DNA of 64,000 bases from Chryseobacterium vrystaatense (GTDB lineage: Bacteria > Bacteroidota > Bacteroidia > Flavobacteriales > Weeksellaceae): contig NZ_JPRI01000013.1 in assembly GCF_000737765.1 (NCBI RefSeq), positions 1 to 64,000 on the forward strand, read 5' to 3'. Below are positions 26,019-33,835 of this stretch, in pieces. The position numbers were made by a program, and so were the translations under genes. The notes under the pieces are model-generated. The model was not told the origin of the DNA and made no database searches. It was given only the letters and a program-made list of their open reading frames with translations. Every line of letters begins with the position of its first letter. Within the stretch, counting starts at the first letter, position 1.

Positions 26019-26906
26019 ATGTATTCAAACAACGAAACAGTCCTTTTTTTGGACGGAAAATTTGTAAAGGCTAACGAATCTACAACCGATTTGTACAGTC
26101 AAACGCTTCATTATGGCTACGGTGCATTTGAAGGTATTCGTTCTTATGAAACCAAAAATGGAACTAAAGTATTTAAAGCCGAAGAACATTATGAACGCTT
26201 GAAAAAATCCTGCGAATTGGTAAAAATCCCTTTCGATTGCACTGTTCAAGAGTTAGTCCAAGCTACTTACGAGTTACTGGAAAAAAACAATTTAAAAAAT
26301 GCTTACATCCGACCATTGGTGTATTGTGGACAAAATATGAGTTTGTCAAAACCTACCAGGGTTTCGGTGATGATTGCCGCTTGGGACTGGGGAGCGTATT
26401 TGGGAGAAAAATTACTACGATTAACGGTTTCCTCCTATTGCCGTCCACATCCAAAATCCATCCACATTGAAGCGAAAGTCTGCGGTCATTATGTCAATTC
26501 GATTTTGGCAACCAACGAAGCAAAAGACAATGGATTCGACGAAGCCTTGCTTTTGGATAGCGATGGATTTTTAGCCGAAGGTCCGGGTGCAAATTTGTTC
26601 TTTGAAAAAGACGGAAAACTATTCACGCCTCAATTAGGAAACATCCTTCCGGGCATCACCAGAGCCACTGTTTTGGAGTTAGCCGAACAATTAGGTCTGG
26701 AACTGCATCAAGGAAAATTTACCAGAGAAGATCTTTTTCAAGCTGATAGTGCCTTTTACTGCGGAACGGCTGCCGAGGTAGTGGGTATATTATCGGTGGA
26801 CACTTATCAATTTCCAAAAAACTGGAATGATTCCTTAGGTAAAAAACTTCAAGATGCTTATTCACTTTTGGTACGAGAACCTTTAAAACAGCTCAATTTA
26901 AACTAA
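26019..26906 (+). CDS. ilvE: branched-chain amino acid aminotransferase
   Basis: This 295-residue class IV aminotransferase catalyses the last step of Ile, Val and Leu synthesis, moving the amino group from Glu to the keto acid with PLP. The PLP Lys is probably Lys153 in 'IHIEAKVCGHYVNS'. 'GYGAFEGIRSYE' (33-44) and 'EGPGANLFF' are family signatures. The start at 26019 (MYSNNETV) was chosen over an in-frame ATG-less extension upstream because the longer frame would run through the attenuator terminator. Its stop overlaps the ilvD start (TAATG). Confidence 0.95.
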   Translation: MYSNNETVLFLDGKFVKANESTTDLYSQTLHYGYGAFEGIRSYETKNGTKVFKAEEHYERLKKSCELVKIPFDCTVQELVQATYELLEKNNLKNAYIRPLVYCGQNMSLSKPTRVSVMIAAWDWGAYLGEKLLRLTVSSYCRPHPKSIHIEAKVCGHYVNSILATNEAKDNGFDEALLLDSDGFLAEGPGANLFFEKDGKLFTPQLGNILPGITRATVLELAEQLGLELHQGKFTREDLFQADSAFYCGTAAEVVGILSVDTYQFPKNWNDSLGKKLQDAYSLLVREPLKQLNLN

Positions 26907-28582
26907 TGAAAACACTCAACAAATACAGTAGAACCATCACACAAGATGAAACCCAACCTGCAGCACAAGCCATGCTTTATGGAATAGGTTTAACCGAAGA
27001 CGATTTGCAAAAAGCACAAGTGGGAATTGTGAGTATGGGTTACGAAGGAAATCCCTGCAACATGCACCTCAACGATTTGGCTAAAGAAGTAAAAGCTGGT
27101 GTGCAACAAGAGGATTTAGTAGGATTGATATTTAATACCATTGGTGTGAGTGACGGTATATCAAACGGAACTGACGGTATGCGTTTTTCTTTGGTTTCCA
27201 GAGATGTGATCGCCGATTCCATAGAAACGGTGGTGAGTGCCCAATGGTACGATGCTGTATTGGCGGTAGTAGGTTGCGATAAAAATATGCCTGGTTCTAT
27301 CATCGCCATGGGAAGATTAAATCGTCCTGCAATCATGGTTTATGGCGGAACGATCCATTCTGGAAAATGGAAAGGAGAATCGGTCAATATCGTTTCAGCT
27401 TTTGAAGCTTTAGGTAAAAAATTCAGTAACACCATTTCCGATGAAGATTACAAAGGTATAATCAAAAACGCTTGTCCTGGCGCGGGTGCTTGTGGCGGTA
27501 TGTACACAGCAAATACGATGGCTTCGGCTATTGAAGCTTTGGGAATGAGTTTACCTTACAGTTCATCCAATCCTGCGTTGAGCAGCAATAAAAAAATGGA
27601 ATGTTTTGATACAGGAAAAGCCATCAAAGTGTTGTTGGAAAAAGACATTAAGCCCAAAGACATCATGACCCGAAAAGCCTTTGAAAATGCCATGACCATG
27701 GTAACGGTTTTGGGCGGCTCTACCAATGCCGTAATGCACCTGATAGCAATGGCACATTCGGTGGATTTGGAATTGACTTTGAATGATTTCCAAAAGGTAA
27801 GTAACCGTGTTCCAGTGTTGGCAGATTTAAAACCAAGTGGAAAATACCTCATGGAAGATTTGCACGAAGCAGGTGGTGTTCCAGCAGTAATGAAATATTT
27901 ATTGAAACACAATTTATTACATAGAGATTGTTTAACTGTTACAGGAAAAACAATTGTTGAAAATTTGGAAGCTGTGGAAGATTTAACCGAAGGTCAGAAA
28001 GTATTTCTTCCATTGGAAAATCCAGTGAAAGCAAATGGACATCTGCAAATGCTCTACGGAAATTTAGCTACCGAGGGAAGTGTAGCTAAAATAAGTGGCA
28101 AAGAGGGCGATTATTTTGAAGGAACAGCCAAAGTATTTGACGATGAATATGCAGTGATTGATGGTGTGCGAAACGGAGAAGTAAAACCCGGGAATGTGGT
28201 AGTAATCCGTTATTGCGGACCAAGAGGCGGACCGGGAATGCCTGAAATGCTCAAACCAACTTCAGCAATTATGGGTGCAGGATTGGGAAATTCAGTGGCT
28301 TTAATTACCGACGGTAGATTTTCGGGTGGAACGCATGGTTTTGTGGTAGGACACATCACTCCGGAAGCTTTTGTAGGTGGAACAATTGCCTTGGTAAATG
28401 ATGGAGATTTGATTGCGATTGACACAAAAAATAATACGATCAATTTAAAAGTATCTGAACAGGAATTGGAAAAACGAAAAGCAGCATGGAAACAACCTCC
28501 ATTGAAAGCAAATAAAGGGGTTTTGTACAAATATGCACAATGCGTTTCGAGTGCTTCATTGGGGTGTGTAACCGATAAATAA
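26906..28582 (+). CDS. ilvD: dihydroxy-acid dehydratase
   Basis: This 558-residue IlvD/Edd-family enzyme dehydrates dihydroxy-isovalerate and dihydroxy-methylvalerate to the keto acids that IlvE aminates. The Fe-S cluster Cys are visible in 'GCDKNMPGS' (about 120) and 'NACPGAGACGGMYTANTM' (about 193). 'GRFSGGTHGFVVGHI' near the C-terminus is the second family signature. It is translationally coupled to ilvE by a 1-bp overlap and followed by ilvB after 7 bp. Full length. Confidence 0.97.
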   Translation: MKTLNKYSRTITQDETQPAAQAMLYGIGLTEDDLQKAQVGIVSMGYEGNPCNMHLNDLAKEVKAGVQQEDLVGLIFNTIGVSDGISNGTDGMRFSLVSRDVIADSIETVVSAQWYDAVLAVVGCDKNMPGSIIAMGRLNRPAIMVYGGTIHSGKWKGESVNIVSAFEALGKKFSNTISDEDYKGIIKNACPGAGACGGMYTANTMASAIEALGMSLPYSSSNPALSSNKKMECFDTGKAIKVLLEKDIKPKDIMTRKAFENAMTMVTVLGGSTNAVMHLIAMAHSVDLELTLNDFQKVSNRVPVLADLKPSGKYLMEDLHEAGGVPAVMKYLLKHNLLHRDCLTVTGKTIVENLEAVEDLTEGQKVFLPLENPVKANGHLQMLYGNLATEGSVAKISGKEGDYFEGTAKVFDDEYAVIDGVRNGEVKPGNVVVIRYCGPRGGPGMPEMLKPTSAIMGAGLGNSVALITDGRFSGGTHGFVVGHITPEAFVGGTIALVNDGDLIAIDTKNNTINLKVSEQELEKRKAAWKQPPLKANKGVLYKYAQCVSSASLGCVTDK

Positions 28583-28589
28583 TTAAAAA

Positions 28590-30290
28590 ATGAAAACAAC
28601 GGAATTAAAAATAACAGGTGCAGAAGCGGTGATACAAAGCCTGAAAGCCGAAGGTGTAAAAACGATATTTGGTTATCCAGGCGGTGCTATCATGCCAATT
28701 TATGATGCCTTGTTTCATCATCTTGAAGAAGTAAATCATATCTTGACAAGACACGAGCAAGGTGCTATACATGCAGCTCAAGGATATGCTAGAACTTCAG
28801 GAAAAACAGGGGTTGTATTTGCTACTTCGGGTCCGGGAGCCACCAATTTAATTACAGGTTTAGCCGATGCCCTGATTGATTCTACGCCCTTGGTTTGCAT
28901 CACCGGACAGGTGGCTTCTCATCTCTTGGGAACTGATGCTTTTCAGGAAACCGATGTCATGGGAATTTCGATGCCGGTAACCAAATGGAATTGTCAGGTA
29001 ACCAAAGCAGCAGATATAGCACCCACTTTAGCCAAAGCATTTTACATCGCCTCGTCTGGTCGTCCGGGGCCGGTTTTGGTGGATATTACCAAAGATGCCC
29101 AGTTTGAAAAACTGGATTTCTCTTACGAAAAGTGTACATCGGTGAGAAGCTACCAACCTAAGCCAAAATTGAATGTAGATCAAGTGCAAGCAGCAACCAA
29201 GTTTTTGAATGAGGCAAAAAAACCTTTGATGATTGTCGGACAAGGAATTATGCTTTCCAATGCAGAAGAAGAATTATTGGCTTTTGCCGAAAAAACGGGT
29301 ATTCCGGTGGCTTCTACGCTTTTGGGATTAGGAGCTTTTCCAAGTCATCACCCTTTATTTGTTGGAATGGTAGGCATGCATGGCAATTATGCACCCAATG
29401 TAAAAACCAATGAGTGCGATGTGTTGCTTGCCGTGGGAATGCGTTTTGACGACCGTGTTACAGGTGATGTTTCCCGGTATGCAACACAAGCAAAAGTGGT
29501 TCATGTTGATATAGACACTGCCGAAATCAATAAAATCATAAAAGCCGATGCTCCTGTTGTAGCCGATGCCAAAGAAGCACTAACCGTTTTAGCAGATTTG
29601 GTAGAAAAACAAACTCATCAAAATTGGTTGGATGAATTTCATCAAGCGAAGCAAAAGGAATTACAGGTACTTTCAGAAAATAGAGAAAAGGAATTTTCAG
29701 ATGAACTGAGAATGGATTTGGTGATTGATTTACTTTCTCAAAAAACCAAGGGCAATGCAATCGTTGTAACCGATGTGGGACAGCACCAAATGATGGCGGC
29801 ACAGTTCTATCAGTATAATCAAACCAAAAGTAATGTTACATCTGGCGGATTGGGAACGATGGGTTTTGCACTTCCAGCCGCTATTGGAGCAAAAATGGCA
29901 AATCCGGAAAAACAAGTCGTAGCTATCATTGGAGATGGTGGTTTTCAAATGACCTTGCAGGAATTGGGAACCATGATGCAGAATAATATCGGCGTGAAAA
30001 TCATCATCTTAAACAATGGTTATTTGGGAATGGTGAGGCAATGGCAACAAATGTTCTTTGAAAAAAGATATTCGTTTACCGACATTCAAAGTCCTGATTT
30101 TGTGGCTTTGGCAGCCTCTTACAACATCAAAGGTCAAAAAGTTGAAAGACAGGAGGACTTGAACAACGCATTAGACCAACTTTTAAACACAGAAAATGCG
30201 TACCTGTTGGAAGTGAAAGTTGCCAGAGAAGATAATGTTTTTCCGATGGTGCCAACAGGTGCTTCGGTAGCTGAAATAAGATTACAATAA
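28590..30290 (+). CDS. ilvB: acetolactate synthase, large subunit
   Basis: This 566-residue thiamine-diphosphate enzyme condenses two pyruvates, or pyruvate with 2-oxobutyrate, in the first common step of Val/Ile synthesis. The domain order is TPP-binding N ('FGYPGGAIMPIYDAL', catalytic Glu in 'RHEQGAIHAAQGYAR'), a central domain, and TPP-binding C with the GDG...N motif 'IIGDGGFQMTLQEL...ILNNGYLG'. It pairs with the small regulatory subunit encoded 16 bp downstream. It is complete and typical in length. Confidence 0.97.
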   Translation: MKTTELKITGAEAVIQSLKAEGVKTIFGYPGGAIMPIYDALFHHLEEVNHILTRHEQGAIHAAQGYARTSGKTGVVFATSGPGATNLITGLADALIDSTPLVCITGQVASHLLGTDAFQETDVMGISMPVTKWNCQVTKAADIAPTLAKAFYIASSGRPGPVLVDITKDAQFEKLDFSYEKCTSVRSYQPKPKLNVDQVQAATKFLNEAKKPLMIVGQGIMLSNAEEELLAFAEKTGIPVASTLLGLGAFPSHHPLFVGMVGMHGNYAPNVKTNECDVLLAVGMRFDDRVTGDVSRYATQAKVVHVDIDTAEINKIIKADAPVVADAKEALTVLADLVEKQTHQNWLDEFHQAKQKELQVLSENREKEFSDELRMDLVIDLLSQKTKGNAIVVTDVGQHQMMAAQFYQYNQTKSNVTSGGLGTMGFALPAAIGAKMANPEKQVVAIIGDGGFQMTLQELGTMMQNNIGVKIIILNNGYLGMVRQWQQMFFEKRYSFTDIQSPDFVALAASYNIKGQKVERQEDLNNALDQLLNTENAYLLEVKVAREDNVFPMVPTGASVAEIRLQ

Positions 30291-30306
30291 TTATAAAACG
30301 GATAAA

Positions 30307-30837
30307 ATGGAAACAATGAACAAAACATTTACCGTATCCATATTTACGGAAAATACAATCGGAATGCTCAACCGCATCACCATCATATTTACAAGACGAC
30401 ATTTGAATATTGACAGCATCACCGCTTCTGAAACAGAGGTTAAAAATGTGCACCGTTACACTATCGTTTTGAGAACAAACAGAGAACAAATAGATAAAGT
30501 TGTTGGGCAAATCGACAAATTAATTGATGTTCTGAAAGCCTTTGTACACGAAGATAATGAAGTAGTACATCAGGAAATTGCGTTATATAAAATCAAAACA
30601 ACAGAACTTAAATCCAACAATGTAGAGCAAGTGGTTAGAGAAAATAGTGCCAAAGTTCTCACCGTAGATCCCGATTTTATCGTCATTGAAAAAACAGGGC
30701 ACAAAGCAGATACACAGGTTTTATTTGAGAAATTGAAACCCTTTGGTATTCTGGAATTTGCCCGCTCAGGAAGAGTAGCAGTTACCAAACCAATGAAAGA
30801 ATTAAGTACTTATTTAAAAGAATTAGAAATCAATTAA
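30307..30837 (+). CDS. ilvN: acetolactate synthase, small regulatory subunit
   Basis: This 176-residue protein has an N-terminal ACT domain ('FTVSIFTENTIGMLNRITIIFTRR' region, about 7-80) and the ALS small-subunit C-terminal domain. It binds IlvB and confers valine feedback control. ATG 30307 is used; a second ATG 3 codons later (MNKTFTV) is possible. It sits between ilvB and ilvC in the operon. The symbol ilvH is also used for this subunit. Confidence 0.93.
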   Translation: METMNKTFTVSIFTENTIGMLNRITIIFTRRHLNIDSITASETEVKNVHRYTIVLRTNREQIDKVVGQIDKLIDVLKAFVHEDNEVVHQEIALYKIKTTELKSNNVEQVVRENSAKVLTVDPDFIVIEKTGHKADTQVLFEKLKPFGILEFARSGRVAVTKPMKELSTYLKELEIN

Positions 30838-30857
30838 AAAAAATAATACAATATAAA

Positions 30858-31904
30858 ATGGCACAATTAAATTTTGGCGGCGTAATGGAAAATGTCGTAA
30901 CACGAGAAGAGTTTTCATTAGAGAAAGCAAGAGAAATATTAAAAAACGAAACTGTTGCAGTCATTGGATACGGCGTGCAAGGTCCGGGACAAGCCTTAAA
31001 TTTGAAAGATAATGGCGTAAAAGTAATTGTAGGACAACGAAAAGGGACAAAGAGTTGGGACAAAGCACTTGCTGATGGTTGGGTAGAAAATGAAACTCTT
31101 TTCGAAGTGGAAACCGCTTGCGAAAAAGGCACTTTACTCATGAATTTATTATCAGATGCAGGGCAAATACAAGCATGGGAAACGATGAAAAAAAATTTGA
31201 CAACAGGAAAAGCCCTGTATTTTTCACATGGTTTTGGCGTTACTTTTCATGAAAAAACAGGTATCGTGCCACCTAAAGATGTAGATGTGTTTTTGGTGGC
31301 TCCCAAAGGTTCGGGAACTTCGTTAAGAACATTATTTTTAAAAGGGCAAGGTTTAAATTCCAGTTATGCCGTTTTTCAAAATGCAACCGGAAAAGCTGAA
31401 GAAAAAGCATTGGCATTAGGCATCGCTATCGGTTCTGGTTATTTGTTTGAAACCACATTTCAAAAAGAAGTATACAGCGATTTGACTGGCGAACGAGGCG
31501 TTTTGATGGGAGCTATCGCAGGTGTTTTTGAGGCTCAATATAATGTGCTTCGTCAGCGAGGACATTCGCCAAGTGAAGCCTTCAACGAAACTGTAGAAGA
31601 ATTGACCCAAAGTTTAATGCCTTTGGTAGCCGAAAACGGAATGGATTGGATGTTTGCCAATTGCAGTACCACTGCACAACGAGGAGCATTGGATTGGAAA
31701 GGTAAATTTAGAGAAGCTACCACTCCTGTTTTTAATGAACTGTATGATGACGTGCTTTCAGGTAAAGAAGCAGCCATCGTTATCGAAGCCAACAGCAAGC
31801 CAGATTACAGAGAAAAACTCAACGCAGAACTCAAAGAAATACAACAAAGTGAGTTGTGGCAAACTGGAATGCAAGTTCGAAAATTAAGACCTCAAACCAA
31901 ATGA
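30858..31904 (+). CDS. ilvC: ketol-acid reductoisomerase
   Basis: This 348-residue enzyme isomerises and reduces acetolactate or acetohydroxybutyrate with NAD(P)H and Mg2+. The Rossmann motif 'VIGYGVQGPGQALNLKDNG' is at about 36-54. The C-terminal knotted domain has the metal ligands in 'DLTGERGVLMGAIAG' and the 'ETVEELTQ' region. It lies 20 bp after ilvN, and its TGA overlaps the ATG of ilvA (ATGA). Complete. Confidence 0.96.
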   Translation: MAQLNFGGVMENVVTREEFSLEKAREILKNETVAVIGYGVQGPGQALNLKDNGVKVIVGQRKGTKSWDKALADGWVENETLFEVETACEKGTLLMNLLSDAGQIQAWETMKKNLTTGKALYFSHGFGVTFHEKTGIVPPKDVDVFLVAPKGSGTSLRTLFLKGQGLNSSYAVFQNATGKAEEKALALGIAIGSGYLFETTFQKEVYSDLTGERGVLMGAIAGVFEAQYNVLRQRGHSPSEAFNETVEELTQSLMPLVAENGMDWMFANCSTTAQRGALDWKGKFREATTPVFNELYDDVLSGKEAAIVIEANSKPDYREKLNAELKEIQQSELWQTGMQVRKLRPQTK

Positions 31905-33145
31905 TACATTTAGCAAAAATACAAGAGGCAGCCGAAAACCTGAAAGGTGTGGCTGTGCATACGCCTCTTGTGAAAAACGAAAACCTGAGCGAGCGATTTG
32001 CTGCTCAGGTTTATTTGAAACGGGAAGATTTACAACCTGTACGATCCTACAAATTGCGTGGAGCGTATCATAAAATAAGTTCGCTTTCCGAAAATGATAT
32101 AAAACTAGGCGTTGTATGTGCAAGTGCGGGTAATCACGCTCAAGGAGTGGCTTTTGCGTGTAGAAAACTGAACATAAAAGCCGTTATTTATATGCCTATT
32201 ACCACGCCTGCACAAAAAATAAAGCAGGTAAAACTCTTTGGAAAAGAAAATGTAGAGGTTGTGTTGAAAGGTGATACTTTTGACGATGCCTACAACGAAG
32301 CCCTTCTTTTCAGCCAGAAGAATAAGGCAGTTTTCGTTCATCCGTTTGATGATGAATTGGTTATTTCCGGACAAGGAACTGTAGGATTGGAAATTGTGGA
32401 AGACAGCAAATGTAAAATTGATTTTTTATTCTTCCCAATTGGAGGTGGCGGTTTGGCAGCAGGGGTCGTTTCGGTTTTTAAACAATTGAGTCCTGAAACT
32501 AACCTTATCGGTATAGAACCACAAGGAGCAGCCTCTATGAAAACATCGTTGGAAAACGGTAAAAATACTGCATTGACGAACATTGATAAATTTGTAGATG
32601 GAGCTGCCGTAAAACGGGTGGGCGACAAAACATTTGAAATCTGCCAACATTCGTTAGATGACATCGTCTTAGTGCCTGAAGGGAAAGTTTGCACAACAAT
32701 TTTACAATTATATAACGAAGAAGCCATTGTTGTAGAACCAGCTGGTGCATTGAGTATTGCAGCCTTGGATTCGTATAAAGACCAAATCAAAGGTAAAAAT
32801 GTGGTGTGCATTGTTAGTGGCAGCAACAATGACATTACAAGAATGGAAGAAATAAAAGAGCGATCCTTGATGTTTGAAGGATTGAAGCATTATTTCATCA
32901 TCAACTTTCCACAACGACCAGGAGCATTAAAAGAATTTGTAAATGATGTCTTAGGAGAAAATGATGACATTACTTATTTCCAGTTCACTAAAAAGAACAA
33001 CCGCGAAGAAGGTCCGGCTGTTGTTGGCGTAGAACTAAAATACAGTTCTGATTTAGATAGTATGGAACAAAAAATGAAAACTAAAAAAATAAATTATCAG
33101 CATCTAAACGAGCAGAAAGAATTGTTTACACATTTGATTTTCTAG
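31901..33145 (+). CDS. ilvA: threonine dehydratase (biosynthetic)
   Basis: This encodes 414 residues from ATG 31901, chosen for the ATGA overlap with ilvC; the longer in-frame opening lies inside ilvC. PLP Lys51 sits in 'VRSYKLRGAYHK', and the Gly-rich phosphate loop is 'PIGGGGLAAG'. A C-terminal ACT-like regulatory domain begins near residue 330 ('KHYFIINFPQRPGALKEF'). It deaminates threonine to 2-oxobutyrate, the entry into isoleucine, and is normally inhibited by Ile. It closes the ilvEDBNCA operon and is followed by a terminator. Confidence 0.95.
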   Translation: MIHLAKIQEAAENLKGVAVHTPLVKNENLSERFAAQVYLKREDLQPVRSYKLRGAYHKISSLSENDIKLGVVCASAGNHAQGVAFACRKLNIKAVIYMPITTPAQKIKQVKLFGKENVEVVLKGDTFDDAYNEALLFSQKNKAVFVHPFDDELVISGQGTVGLEIVEDSKCKIDFLFFPIGGGGLAAGVVSVFKQLSPETNLIGIEPQGAASMKTSLENGKNTALTNIDKFVDGAAVKRVGDKTFEICQHSLDDIVLVPEGKVCTTILQLYNEEAIVVEPAGALSIAALDSYKDQIKGKNVVCIVSGSNNDITRMEEIKERSLMFEGLKHYFIINFPQRPGALKEFVNDVLGENDDITYFQFTKKNNREEGPAVVGVELKYSSDLDSMEQKMKTKKINYQHLNEQKELFTHLIF

Positions 33146-33154
33146 GGTTAAAAT

Positions 33155-33186
33155 AGGAGTGGATAGAAATCTTTCCACTCCTTTAA
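33155..33186 (+). terminator. terminator of the ilv operon
   Basis: AGGAGTGGA (33155-33163) pairs with TCCACTCCT (33174-33182) and is followed by TTAAC, 10 bp after the ilvA stop. Confidence 0.75.
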
Positions 33187-33349
33187 CTTCCGTCACTTTT
33201 TTCAAAATTCAAAAAATATTCTCAAATGAGCAACAAGAATATTGCTCCTGATAAATGTGATAGCATAAATAAAAGAGACCTTAACATCTGTTTCTGCCTG
33301 TACTGCTTTAAAATTAACGGACTACGCATTCTCTCATGAGAAATTAAAT

Positions 33350-33805
33350 TCACAAGAAGAAGGCCATGGTACAAACAATAGCAGCCGTTATAGCAGTATA
33401 AAATAGACCTATGATAGTTCCGTAACCTAGCTTTTTGTGTACTGTCGAATATTTTCCTGGTAATGTTTTTTTCTTTTTCAAATTCTTATTAGCACTGAAA
33501 ACAGTAATTCCCCAGAAAATATAGGTGATTACCGCACCTATGATATGTGCAATCAATAAACTATTAAAGAATAACGTCCCGGTATATTTACTGTTAGAAA
33601 CGAGACTGCCTGATCCACCCGAAACCCTTATTTGAACTTCTAAAATAATCAGTGCAACAATACAGGTCCAGAACAATCGTTTTTGAATTTTGACGTGGAC
33701 ATCAAGGTTCTTTTTCTTAATTTGAGAAACAGCATAAACCGAAATAAAGGGGGCTGAAATTGACAATATTAGCATTCCCACTATAATTGACAACGTAATG
33801 TTCAT
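33350..33805 (-). CDS. DUF420-family membrane protein
   Basis: This 151-residue integral membrane protein has about four hydrophobic segments (near 5-27, 47-62, 79-101, 125-150). Conserved His residues occur in 'DVHVKIQKR', 'LLIAHIIG' and 'TVHKKLGYG', the pattern of DUF420 (PF04238-like). In the family these His suggest haem binding and a link to terminal oxidases, but none is encoded here. The next gene, a TonB receptor on the same strand, ends 30 bp upstream in the coding direction, so the two may be co-transcribed. Confidence 0.75.
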   Translation of the reverse strand: MNITLSIIVGMLILSISAPFISVYAVSQIKKKNLDVHVKIQKRLFWTCIVALIILEVQIRVSGGSGSLVSNSKYTGTLFFNSLLIAHIIGAVITYIFWGITVFSANKNLKKKKTLPGKYSTVHKKLGYGTIIGLFYTAITAAIVCTMAFFL

Positions 33806-33835
33806 AATTTTGATTTTTAATTAAATGTTTTTCTG

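Noticed and set aside
33226..33339. 37-residue frame with four Cys between ilvA and the DUF420 gene
   Set aside because: It is short, has no ribosome site, and directly follows the ilv terminator. There is nothing else to support it.
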